DNA from: a bacterium
GTDB taxonomy: Bacteria > UBA9089 > UBA9088
NCBI GenBank assembly: GCA_003498085.1
Contig: DNCM01000016.1
Location: 1-11,508 of the forward strand
DNA length: 11,508 nucleotides
Direction of reading: 5' to 3'
Shown in pieces: positions 1-6,890 of this stretch. The notes under the pieces are model-generated. The model saw nothing but the letters and a program-made list of their open reading frames with translations, had not been told where the DNA came from and did no database searches. The translations under genes and the position numbers were made by a program. Positions within the stretch are counted from its first letter, which is position 1. Every line of letters starts with the position of its first letter.

Positions 1-499
1 CCATCGATTTTCCTGTTGCAGGCGATGTTTCCTCGAGGTCAACCCTAACGATTGCAAATTTACCCTTTTTTAGGGTCATAAGGTCTACAAAATCGTCTAA
101 TGATGCTTCTTCTTCTATTATCCTTGCAATTATTGATGTTGAATTAACAGGAACATCGACGCCGAGCTCATTAAATATATGCTCATTCTTTGGATCATTA
201 ACCCTTGCAATTGTTCTTTTTACTTTAAATATCTCCTTTGCAAGCTGACAGACGACAAGATTGTCTTCATCAGAACCTGTTGCTGCAACAATAACATCCG
301 CATTTTCTGCTTGGGCATCCTTAAGTGTTCGTGACTCACAACCATCACCATGGATGACAAGAATACTAGGAAGATCCTGAGCAAGCTCCTGGGATATAGG
401 TTTATTTTTTTCAATGAGAGCTATACTGTGCTCATCCTTTACAAGCATACGAGAAAGGTGAAACCCAACCTTTCCTCCACCAACAATTATTATATTCAT
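1..499 (-). CDS. trkA: TrkA-type K+ uptake regulatory protein, partial (C-terminal end outside window)
   Basis: Cytoplasmic NAD(H)-binding regulatory subunit of Trk/Ktr-type potassium uptake systems; it would gate a TrkH/KtrB membrane pore. The frame is open from an ATG at 499 to the left edge (166 codons seen). The N-terminus reads MNIIIVGGGKVGFHL, a Rossmann GxGxxG (G7, G9, G12) with an acidic residue (E30) at the end of the second strand, as in RCK/TrkA-N domains. The NAD-binding domain covers roughly residues 1-135 and the start of a TrkA-C domain follows. The ATG overlaps the TGA stop of the upstream trkA-like gene (ATGA), with AGAAGG immediately before it, so the two are probably translationally coupled. 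It resembles its neighbour along its length, as if the two-lobed E. coli TrkA had been split into two proteins. No trkH is visible; it may lie beyond the edge. Family assignment is firm; ion specificity is inferred. Confidence 0.88.
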   Translation of the reverse strand, partial: MNIIIVGGGKVGFHLSRMLVKDEHSIALIEKNKPISQELAQDLPSILVIHGDGCESRTLKDAQAENADVIVAATGSDEDNLVVCQLAKEIFKVKRTIARVNDPKNEHIFNELGVDVPVNSTSIIARIIEEEASLDDFVDLMTLKKGKFAIVRVDLEETSPATGKSM

Positions 500-1107
500 C
501 CTTCTTCTTTTGCTATTCCAAGCAAAACTTGACCTTTACTTAGGGCTTGCCATCTATTCATAATTTGTCCATTTCCATCAATGATTGCAATTATTTTTAT
601 TTTCTTACTTTTCTCTATCTTTTCTATACTTATCTTTGAAAGCTCATCATCCACAACAATCTCAATTAACCTTATATCTTCTTTAGAATACAAGTGGTGA
701 ACAAAATATGGATGCGTTATCTTTTCTTTTATAAGTCTTGCAATTAGGGTTGTTCCCCCAATAACATCAAGTCCAAGTTCATCATATGTTGCCTCTCTCT
801 TTGGGTCATATATCCTTGCGATAACCTTCTTTATCCCAAAGATTTTCTTTGCAACCTGGGCAGATATTATATTCACATTATCCTTATCAGAGACACAACA
901 AACTGCGTCTGCCTTTTCGATTCCAGCCTCCTTAAGATCTTCTAGGTCATAACCTGAACCTACAATACTTACACCATTGAATTCTGTTCCAAGCTTTGAA
1001 AAAGAAGAGGGGTTTTTATCTATTACAACAACATTATGACCCTCTCTTGAAAGAAGCAAAGCAACCTCAGATCCAACTCTTCCGCAACCAATGATTATTA
1101 CATACAT
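496..1107 (-). CDS. trkA: TrkA-type K+ uptake regulatory protein (single RCK unit)
   Basis: A 203-residue protein with one TrkA-N Rossmann domain (about residues 1-135) and one TrkA-C domain (about 140-200). This is half the length of E. coli TrkA, which carries two such units. G7, G9 and G12 form the dinucleotide-binding glycine motif (IIIGCGRVGS) and D30 is the likely ribose-binding acid of the second strand. Later stretches such as VIARIYDP and the conserved DELGLDVI are typical of the family. The start at 1107 is preceded by GAAGGAAG and lies inside the last codons of the upstream epimerase gene (10-bp overlap). Its own stop overlaps the next trkA start. Known role of the family: ligand-gated control of a TrkH/KtrB-type K+ channel at the inner membrane face. 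The pair may form a hetero-oligomeric RCK ring, which is inference. Confidence 0.9.
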   Translation of the reverse strand: MYVIIIGCGRVGSEVALLLSREGHNVVVIDKNPSSFSKLGTEFNGVSIVGSGYDLEDLKEAGIEKADAVCCVSDKDNVNIISAQVAKKIFGIKKVIARIYDPKREATYDELGLDVIGGTTLIARLIKEKITHPYFVHHLYSKEDIRLIEIVVDDELSKISIEKIEKSKKIKIIAIIDGNGQIMNRWQALSKGQVLLGIAKEEG

Positions 1108-2033
1108 TCTTCCTTATACCATTCAATCGTCTTTTGAATCCCTTCCTCAAAATCTACCTTAGGAGAAAACTCCAAGATTTCTTTTGCCTTTGTTATATCC
1201 GCTGGATTTCTCTCTGGGTCACCTTGTATCCTTGGAAGGTACTCAACATCTATATCTCTTTTTATAAATTTCTTTATAATGCTTATAAGATAGTTTACAG
1301 AAACCTCCCTTGAATTTGCAACATTTATGATATTACCGATTGTTTTGTTAACTAGTCCTGCCTTTATTGTAATATCAACGACATCAGAGACATAGGTAAA
1401 GTTTCTTTTTTGTTCCCCATCTCCATAAACAGTAAGTGGTTTGCCAGAAAAGGCGCAATGGATAAACTTTGCAATAACTCCTGCATTTTCGATGTCTCCA
1501 AGCTGTCTTGGACCATAGACACTAAAATATCTTAAGGTTGTTGTTGGTAATTTATATAATTCCCAGTATATTCTTGCATAGTGCTCACCAGCAAGCTTTC
1601 CAACACCATATGGATGCGGAGGAGAAAGTAGCATATCTTCAGAAAGAAGTCTGTCCCTCACCCCAGCATACACTGATGAGCTTGAAATATTAACGAATTT
1701 TGAAACACCGGCCTTACAAGATGCTTCTAAAACATTCAGTGTCCCTGTGATGTTGCTTGCGTTTGCAAGAAGTGGGTTTTTAATGCTTCTTTGGGCCCTA
1801 TTCATTGCAGCCAAGTGAAAGACCATGTCTACCCCATCAAATAGAGAGGAAATACTGTTATAATCGGAAATGTCATAAGGATAAATACAAGCACTAAGCT
1901 TCTTTAGAGAAGAAACATTGCAGTCAGAAACACTTAGATTATCTATTGCAACAACATTATTTCCAAGCTCAATGAGTCTCTCTACCAGGTGTGAACCAAT
2001 AAAACCACATCCTCCTGTAACAAGAACCTTCAT
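1098..2033 (-). CDS. NAD-dependent epimerase/dehydratase (extended SDR, nucleotide-sugar 4-epimerase-like)
   Basis: A 311-residue extended short-chain dehydrogenase/reductase, the usual length for bacterial nucleotide-sugar epimerases. The N-terminus carries TGGCGFIGSHL (glycines 7, 8, 10 and 13) for NAD binding, with D31 at the end of strand 2. HLAA lies near residue 73. The catalytic triad is visible as the serine run at 117-120 (SSSSVYAG) and Y142-x3-K146 (PYGVGKLAGE). LRYFSVYGPRQ and a C-terminal GDPERNPADITKA stretch are typical of GalE, WbpP and UDP-glucuronate epimerase/decarboxylase relatives. The exact substrate cannot be read from motifs; UDP-glucose, UDP-GlcNAc or a uronic acid derivative are all possible. 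The start at 2033 has GAGG five bases upstream and follows the mtaD stop by 4 bp, so it is in the same operon. It probably supplies a sugar nucleotide for surface glycans. Confidence 0.88.
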   Translation of the reverse strand: MKVLVTGGCGFIGSHLVERLIELGNNVVAIDNLSVSDCNVSSLKKLSACIYPYDISDYNSISSLFDGVDMVFHLAAMNRAQRSIKNPLLANASNITGTLNVLEASCKAGVSKFVNISSSSVYAGVRDRLLSEDMLLSPPHPYGVGKLAGEHYARIYWELYKLPTTTLRYFSVYGPRQLGDIENAGVIAKFIHCAFSGKPLTVYGDGEQKRNFTYVSDVVDITIKAGLVNKTIGNIINVANSREVSVNYLISIIKKFIKRDIDVEYLPRIQGDPERNPADITKAKEILEFSPKVDFEEGIQKTIEWYKEECM

Positions 2034-2037
2034 TACC

Positions 2038-3285
2038 TCATCTTCTTATCAAAGACAGAGCTTGTTCCTTTGCCCTTTCCATTATCTCATCCTCTCCTTC
2101 AATGTATCCGTCTTCCATTAAAATCTTCCCATCGCAGATAACCGTTGAGACACAAGAGGGATTTCCAGAATAGACAATATTTGAGATGACATTATGGGAT
2201 GGGGTAAGTTCTGGTCTATTTAGTTCAAGTAGGACAATATCTGCAAGATTCCCCTCTTCTATTCCTGTGTTAATACCAAAGGCTTTGTTTGTTGCTAGAT
2301 TAAATACCTCTTTTGCAGGTAGAGATGTCGGATCTTTTGTATCATGTTTTATTAAAAGGGACGCTATTTTCATTGTCTCAAACATATTTAGGCTATTGTT
2401 TGATGATGGTCCATCCGTTCCAAGGATGATTCCAATACCCCTTTCAATAAGCCTAGGATAAGGAAAAATCTTTCCACTAGAAAGTTTCATGTTTGAAATA
2501 GGATTAAAAACACATTGAATATTATAGTTCTTTAAAATCTCCATCTCTTCCTGATCTAACCAAACACAGTGGCAAGCAATAATTTTATCCGACAAAAAAC
2601 CTATTCTCTTCAGATATTCAATAGGGCGCAGTCTATACCTTTTTATACATTCTTTCAGTTCATTCTGTGTTTCAGAAATGTGAATATGTATGAATACGTC
2701 ATTTCTATTGGAAAAATTTTTTACCCATCTTAATGATTCTTCAGATACTGTATAGATTGAATGTGGGCCAAGGCAAAAAGTTATCCTGTTAGAGTATGAT
2801 TTAGTCTCTTCAAACAGCCTTTCATTAAGCTCAATCTGTTCATTTGCTTTTGTCTTATCGAAAAAATCTATGAAAACAGCAGAGACAAGTGCCCTTATTC
2901 CCATTTCCTCTACTGCCCGAGAGGTTCCATGGAAATGCCAATACATATCGTTGAATACCGTAATTCCTGATCTTATCATCTCTAAGCATGCAAGCTTTGC
3001 TCCCCAATAGATATCTTCTTCCGTCATCTTTGTCTCAAGCGGCCATATCTTCTCAGATAACCACTCCATTAAAGGCATGTCATCTGCATACCCCCTTAGA
3101 AGGGTCATTGCGGAATGGGTGTGTCCATTTATAAATGGAGGAATTGCAAACTTACCTTTCCCATCTATGGTTTTTTCTGCCACTACATCAAGGCTTTGTC
3201 CAATCTTTTTGATTTGATTTCCTTCTATATAAATATCTGTTTCTTCTTCATCATCCAATAGAACATCCTTGATTAAAATACTCAT
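2038..3285 (-). CDS. mtaD: 5-methylthioadenosine/S-adenosylhomocysteine deaminase (amidohydrolase)
   Basis: A 415-residue cytosolic amidohydrolase of the MtaD/TrzA/SSNH group, which deaminates S-adenosylhomocysteine, 5'-methylthioadenosine or related adenosines to inosine derivatives, recycling by-products of SAM use. The metal site is complete: H55-x-H57 in NGHTHSAMTLLRG, GPHSIYTVS around H175, H202 with E205 in HIHISETQNE, H239 in ACHCVWL, and D291 in LGTDGPSSNN. The first 50 residues form the small beta domain that closes the barrel, and the C-terminus ends with the usual outer strands (GNLADIVLLELNRP). The start at 3285 is preceded by AAAGGAGGG (3292-3300) with 6 nt spacing, the best Shine-Dalgarno in the window. 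It lies 17 bp after etfA. The family also contains cytosine, guanine and triazine deaminases, so the substrate is probable, not proven. Confidence 0.87.
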   Translation of the reverse strand: MSILIKDVLLDDEEETDIYIEGNQIKKIGQSLDVVAEKTIDGKGKFAIPPFINGHTHSAMTLLRGYADDMPLMEWLSEKIWPLETKMTEEDIYWGAKLACLEMIRSGITVFNDMYWHFHGTSRAVEEMGIRALVSAVFIDFFDKTKANEQIELNERLFEETKSYSNRITFCLGPHSIYTVSEESLRWVKNFSNRNDVFIHIHISETQNELKECIKRYRLRPIEYLKRIGFLSDKIIACHCVWLDQEEMEILKNYNIQCVFNPISNMKLSSGKIFPYPRLIERGIGIILGTDGPSSNNSLNMFETMKIASLLIKHDTKDPTSLPAKEVFNLATNKAFGINTGIEEGNLADIVLLELNRPELTPSHNVISNIVYSGNPSCVSTVICDGKILMEDGYIEGEDEIMERAKEQALSLIRR

Positions 3286-3302
3286 TGCTTTCCCTCCTTT
3301 AC

Positions 3303-4475
3303 TTAATATTCTCTTATCTTTTTTATCATTAAAGGGACTATTTCGAACAAATCGCCAACAATCCCATAAGTTGCAACATCAAAGATCGGTGCATGTGGAT
3401 CTTTGTTTATCGCAACAATTGTATCTGAGCTCTTCATCCCAACAATGTGCTGTATTGCTCCTGATATTCCGCAGGCAATGTATAACTTTGGACATACTGT
3501 TTTTCCCGTCTGACCAATCTGATGGGGATGTGTCATCCATCCTGTATCAACAACTGCTCGAGATGCACCAACAGCTCCTCCAAGTAAATCTGCAAGTTCT
3601 TTTATCAACGAAATATTCTTCGGATCTCTTATTCCCCTTCCACATGAAACAATAATTTCTGCATCCTCAATATTTCTTCCAAATAATACCTCTTTTTTTA
3701 GAACCTTCCTTTTTTCCCAAATGTCATCTTCTGATAAATTAGGTGTAATCCTTATTATTTCTCCCTTTCTTTCCTGAGGTTTAAGTGGTTTCATCACCTT
3801 TGACCTAACCGTTGCTATTTTTGGAAGTGTTCTTGTTACTATCTCTGCCATAATATTCCCCCCAAATGCTGGTCTTATCTGGATAAATTCACCATCCTCA
3901 ATTAAAAGCTCTGTACAGTCTGCAGTTAAACCCGTTTTTAGTGATGCAGCTAATCTTGGCGCTAGAGATCTTCCAATTGCAGTTCCTCCGATGAGTATGA
4001 TTTCTGGCTTTTTTTCTTTAACTATATCGGCCAATACCCTTGAATAAAGAGTTGAATAATAAGAAAGATAGGGAGATGAGATAATAAAAACAGAATCCGC
4101 TCCCCTTGCAATAAAGAAATCTCCTAAATTATCATCGACATTCTCTCCAAGAACAAGGGCTGTAACATTTGTATTTAATTGGGATGCAAGTCTTCTTGCA
4201 CAGCCTAGTAGCTCAATACCAACATTCTTTATTTTTCCATCTTCTTGTTCAATAAATACCCAAACTCCCTTATTTCCATTTTTTCTTTTTTCTTTTTTAT
4301 CTTCTATTTCTATTGCCTCACCTGGACAAATAGAGACACAAATAGAACAGATGTTGCACCCTTCCTTTATAACTGCAACATTGCTGATTAATTCTACAAC
4401 TCCCAAAGGGCAGGCAGGGATACATAATCCACAACCTGTGCATAGTTCTGGAATAACTCTGATCATCACAGGCAT
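3303..4475 (-). CDS. etfA: Electron transfer flavoprotein alpha subunit with N-terminal 2[4Fe-4S] ferredoxin domain
   Basis: A 390-residue fusion. Residues about 4-55 are a bacterial ferredoxin domain with two CxxCxxCxxxCP motifs (C12, C15, C18, C22 and C40, C43, C46, C50). The rest is EtfA: an N-terminal alpha/beta domain and a C-terminal FAD domain carrying SRAVVDTGW (R306), GQTGK (321-325), ISGAIQH (337-343) and DPHAPIFDVATYG. Ferredoxin-EtfA fusions are known from anaerobic lactate dehydrogenase/Etf and caffeyl-CoA reductase (CarE) complexes, some of which bifurcate electrons. EtfA normally needs EtfB; none is adjacent here. The start is uncertain. The ATG at 4475 abuts a near-perfect promoter whose -10 ends at 4476, so transcripts should begin near 4469. 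The functional start is then probably ATG 4466 (residue M4) or GTG 4469, read as a leaderless mRNA. It is the first gene of the minus-strand operon. Confidence 0.93.
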   Translation of the reverse strand: MPVMIRVIPELCTGCGLCIPACPLGVVELISNVAVIKEGCNICSICVSICPGEAIEIEDKKEKRKNGNKGVWVFIEQEDGKIKNVGIELLGCARRLASQLNTNVTALVLGENVDDNLGDFFIARGADSVFIISSPYLSYYSTLYSRVLADIVKEKKPEIILIGGTAIGRSLAPRLAASLKTGLTADCTELLIEDGEFIQIRPAFGGNIMAEIVTRTLPKIATVRSKVMKPLKPQERKGEIIRITPNLSEDDIWEKRKVLKKEVLFGRNIEDAEIIVSCGRGIRDPKNISLIKELADLLGGAVGASRAVVDTGWMTHPHQIGQTGKTVCPKLYIACGISGAIQHIVGMKSSDTIVAINKDPHAPIFDVATYGIVGDLFEIVPLMIKKIREY

Positions 4476-4504
4476 ATTATATTCTACTTTTGCAAAAAGG
4501 TCAA
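4476..4504 (-). promoter_or_regulatory. Sigma70-type promoter of the etfA operon
   Basis: Read on the minus strand: -35 TTGACC (4504-4499), 17-bp spacer, -10 TATAAT (4481-4476). This is 11 of 12 consensus bases with ideal spacing. The expected transcription start, about 7 nt past the -10, falls near 4469, inside the first codons of the annotated etfA frame. Confidence 0.75.
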
Positions 4505-4528
4505 TATATTTGGATTTTTAAAAACCGA

Positions 4529-4557
4529 TTGACAGGATTTTCTAAAGAGGATATAAT
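4529..4557 (+). promoter_or_regulatory. Consensus sigma70-type promoter of secD
   Basis: -35 TTGACA (4529-4534), 17-bp spacer, -10 TATAAT (4552-4557): 12 of 12 consensus bases at optimal spacing. The -10 ends 6 nt before the secD ATG at 4564, so the predicted +1 is the A of the start codon or close to it. The -35 boxes of this and the opposing etfA promoter are separated by only 24 bp, which include a TTTTTAAAAA palindrome centred at 4519/4520. Confidence 0.78.
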
Positions 4558-4563
4558 CTCTCT

Positions 4564-5859
4564 ATGCAGAGAAAACTGGTATGGAAAATAATTCTTATTT
4601 TTGCTATTGTTTTTTGTTCAATTGCTTATCTTTACATTAAAAAGATTAAGTTTGGTCTCGACCTTATTGGTGGGATGCATCTTGTTCTTGTTCCTGATAC
4701 AAAAGACCTTTCGCAGGATAAAGCAAAGGATGCGGCAGAGAGGGCACTTGAGGTAATAAGGAATAGGGTCGATGATTTCGGAGTGGCAGAACCTGTTGTT
4801 CATCTTGAGGGACAGGGGGAAAATAAAAGAATAGTTGTTCAGCTTCCAGGGCTTGATGACCCAAAGAGAGCAGAAAAAATAATTGGTCAGACTGCCTTAT
4901 TGGAATTTAAGATTGTCGATGATGATGGTCTTAATCTTGCCTTGGAAAAGGGGCCAAAGCCAGGATGGGAAATTCTTAAGGATAAGGATGGAAATAACTA
5001 CCTTGTGAAAAAAGAGCCTGAGATGACTGGTGAGTATTTAACGGATGCATGGGTTTCCAGAACAGATCAAGTGGGACTTGGAATGGGTCTTGGTATTTCG
5101 TTTTCCCTCGATTCAATTGGGGGAAGGAAATTTGCAAAGATAACGGGTGAGAATGTTAATAAAAAGCTTGCCATAATCCTTGATGGAAAAGTGAAGTCAG
5201 CACCTGTGATAAGAACAAGGATTCCGGATGGAATGGGGATAATTGAGGGGAATTTTACAATGGAGGAGGCGTCAGATCTAACGATAGTATTGCGGGCTGG
5301 GACATTGCCTGCACCTGTTAATATTGTAGAAAATAAGACAGTTGGTGCAAGTCTTGGTCATGATGCTGTAAAAAGGGGTTTAATTGCTGGTTTTTTTGGG
5401 GCCATTGTTGTTGCTTTGTTCATGGCTATTTACTATAAATTTTCCGGCTTTATTGCAATCCTTTGCCTTGCATATAATATGGCTGTTATTTTGGGTGTCC
5501 TTTCAGCATTTAAAGCAACCCTTACCCTCCCTGGAATTGCAGGGTTTATCTTGATTATTGGTATGGCCATCGATGCAAATGTACTTATATTTGAAAGGAT
5601 AAAAGAGGAAATTAGGGCAGGGAAATCTATTAGGGGTGCTATCGACAGTGGGTTTAAAAGGGCATTTTGGACAATATTTGATTCAAATCTTACAACACTA
5701 ATCGCTGCATTTATTTTATTCCACTTCGGGACAGGTCCTGTTAGGGGTTTTGCGGTAGTTTTATCCATTGGAATATTTGGTTCGATGTTTTCTGCTTTAT
5801 TCCTTGGAAGAACGGTTTTTGATATCATCTCTTACAGAAAAGAAGCCATTTCGATATGA
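4564..5859 (+). CDS. secD: Protein translocase subunit SecD
   Basis: Inner-membrane RND-type subunit that, with SecF, uses the proton gradient to pull secreted proteins through SecYEG. The protein is 431 residues, a compact SecD (E. coli 615). Visible parts: TM1 at about 7-24, the conserved KFGLDLIGGMHL just after it, a periplasmic domain up to about residue 265, then five membrane helices (about 272-290, 296-316, 323-342, 372-389, 393-417). The signature GMAIDANVLIFERIKEE (D337) lies in the fourth helix and GFKRAFWTIFDSNLTTLIAA in the next. There is no Shine-Dalgarno at normal distance; an AGAGG lies 13 nt upstream but inside the promoter, so leaderless translation from the ATG is likely. 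secD is normally followed by secF. Here the next genes are a tRNA and hprK, so secF must be elsewhere. Confidence 0.95.
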   Translation: MQRKLVWKIILIFAIVFCSIAYLYIKKIKFGLDLIGGMHLVLVPDTKDLSQDKAKDAAERALEVIRNRVDDFGVAEPVVHLEGQGENKRIVVQLPGLDDPKRAEKIIGQTALLEFKIVDDDGLNLALEKGPKPGWEILKDKDGNNYLVKKEPEMTGEYLTDAWVSRTDQVGLGMGLGISFSLDSIGGRKFAKITGENVNKKLAIILDGKVKSAPVIRTRIPDGMGIIEGNFTMEEASDLTIVLRAGTLPAPVNIVENKTVGASLGHDAVKRGLIAGFFGAIVVALFMAIYYKFSGFIAILCLAYNMAVILGVLSAFKATLTLPGIAGFILIIGMAIDANVLIFERIKEEIRAGKSIRGAIDSGFKRAFWTIFDSNLTTLIAAFILFHFGTGPVRGFAVVLSIGIFGSMFSALFLGRTVFDIISYRKEAISI

Positions 5860-5860
5860 T
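5831..5860 (+). promoter_or_regulatory. Possible promoter for tRNA-Arg/hprK/pheA
   Basis: CTTACA (5831-5836), 18-bp spacer, TATGAT (5855-5860), overlapping the secD stop codon. It would start transcription near 5867, about 10 nt before the tRNA. Only 4 of 6 and 5 of 6 bases match consensus, so readthrough from the strong secD promoter is an equally good explanation. Confidence 0.3.
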
Positions 5861-5876
5861 GTTTTTTCAATGCGAT

Positions 5877-5950
5877 GCGGCCGTAGCTCAATTGGATAGA
5901 GCGGAAGACTTCGAATCTTACGGTTAAGGGTTCAACTCCCTTCGGCCGTG
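5877..5950 (+). tRNA. tRNA-Arg (anticodon UCG)
   Basis: Complete cloverleaf. Acceptor GCGGCCG (5877-5883) pairs with CGGCCGT (5943-5949), with a G-U at the end. The D stem is GCTC/GAGC (5886-5889, 5899-5902). The anticodon loop is CTTCGAA (5909-5915) with TCG at 5911-5913. The T stem AAGGG/CCCTT encloses TTCAACT (5931-5937). Pair 27-43 of the anticodon stem is a G-A mismatch. The discriminator is G5950, and CTA follows instead of CCA, so CCA is added after transcription. UCG reads CGA arginine codons. The gene lies 17 bp after secD and 7 bp before the hprK start. Confidence 0.95.
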
Positions 5951-5957
5951 CTAAGAT

Positions 5958-6890
5958 ATGACTGAGATAACTATTAGTGAATTGGTAAGTGAGCTTGAGG
6001 TAGATCTTGAGCTTAAGGTTATTTCTGGAATAGACGGAGCAGACAGAAAGATAACTCAGGTTGATATTAACAGACCAGGTCTTGCCTTGGTGAAATATTT
6101 TAAACACTTTGGCTGGCAGAGGATCCAGATATTAGGGAGGGGTGAGATCTCATACCTTAGCGATCTTTCAGATGAAGAAAGACGGGATGTTCTATCACAT
6201 ATTTTCAAATATGAAATCCCTTGTTTTATCGTTGATTGGGGTTTTCCGCCACCAAAAGAGCTTATTATCCTTTCAAATAGACATAGCGTTCCTGTTATCT
6301 CAACCCCTATTTCAACAGGAAAACTTATAACAAGGCTAACTTTATATCTTGAGGAAAAACTTGCTGAGCCCATTGATCATTATGGAACCCTTGTTGATAT
6401 TTATGGTATTGGTGTTCTGTTAATAGGAGAACATTCTGTTGGCAAATCTGAGTGTGCTTTGGAGCTTGTTGAAAGGGGCCATAGGCTTGTTGCAGATGAT
6501 CGTATTTTGATAAAAAGAATCGGAAACAAACTAATAGGGACTGCGCCAAAAAGTACAGTAAACATTATGGAGATAAGAGGTATTGGAATAATAGATATCA
6601 AGGAGATGTTTGGATACTCTGCGATATGTGAAAAAAAGGAAATCGAGCTTGTTTTAAGTCTTGAATTATGGAACCCAAACAAAGAATATGAGCGTATTGG
6701 ACTTGATGAAAAACCAACAAAGATATATGATGTTGATGTTCCAACGATCACTATCCCTGTTGCACCAGGAAGGAATATTTCTGTTATAGCGGAGGTTGCG
6801 GCAATAAATCACAGGTTAAAAAGCATGGGTATAAAACCCATTGAGAAGTTTATAAAAAATGGAATTAGAAAAATTAAGAAAAGAGATTGA
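5958..6890 (+). CDS. hprK: HPr kinase/phosphorylase
   Basis: A 310-residue HprK/P, which phosphorylates and dephosphorylates a seryl residue of HPr-type proteins. The N-terminal domain (about 1-130) begins with ITISELVSEL and contains DINRPGLAL. The C-terminal kinase domain has Walker A GEHSVGKS (157-164), RGHRLVADD (173-181), the HprK signature MEIRGIGIIDI, and the C-terminal PVAPGRNISVIAEVAA and NHRLKSMG stretches. In well-studied homologues the run before LVDIYG is I-H-G; here it is H-Y-G, so tyrosine 142 takes the position of the conserved histidine. No HPr or PTS gene is near; many diderm bacteria keep HprK with an incomplete PTS as a regulatory module. Translation starts 7 nt after the tRNA 3' end with no Shine-Dalgarno outside the tRNA. 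The start is supported by alignment to the usual N-terminus. Confidence 0.94.
   Translation: MTEITISELVSELEVDLELKVISGIDGADRKITQVDINRPGLALVKYFKHFGWQRIQILGRGEISYLSDLSDEERRDVLSHIFKYEIPCFIVDWGFPPPKELIILSNRHSVPVISTPISTGKLITRLTLYLEEKLAEPIDHYGTLVDIYGIGVLLIGEHSVGKSECALELVERGHRLVADDRILIKRIGNKLIGTAPKSTVNIMEIRGIGIIDIKEMFGYSAICEKKEIELVLSLELWNPNKEYERIGLDEKPTKIYDVDVPTITIPVAPGRNISVIAEVAAINHRLKSMGIKPIEKFIKNGIRKIKKRD

Noticed and set aside
3269..3655. 128-codon plus-strand open frame opposite etfA
   Set aside because: It is low-complexity, Leu/Gln/Ser-rich and antisense to the conserved EtfA FAD domain; a shadow frame.
5433..5828. 131-codon minus-strand open frame opposite secD
   Set aside because: It lies fully antisense to well-conserved SecD membrane segments, and its translation shows no family motif or ribosome site.
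5832..6107. 91-codon minus-strand open frame across the tRNA
   Set aside because: It covers the tRNA-Arg antisense strand and the start of hprK. Such peptides (ARPKGVEPLTV-like) are a known artefact of reading tRNA genes backwards.
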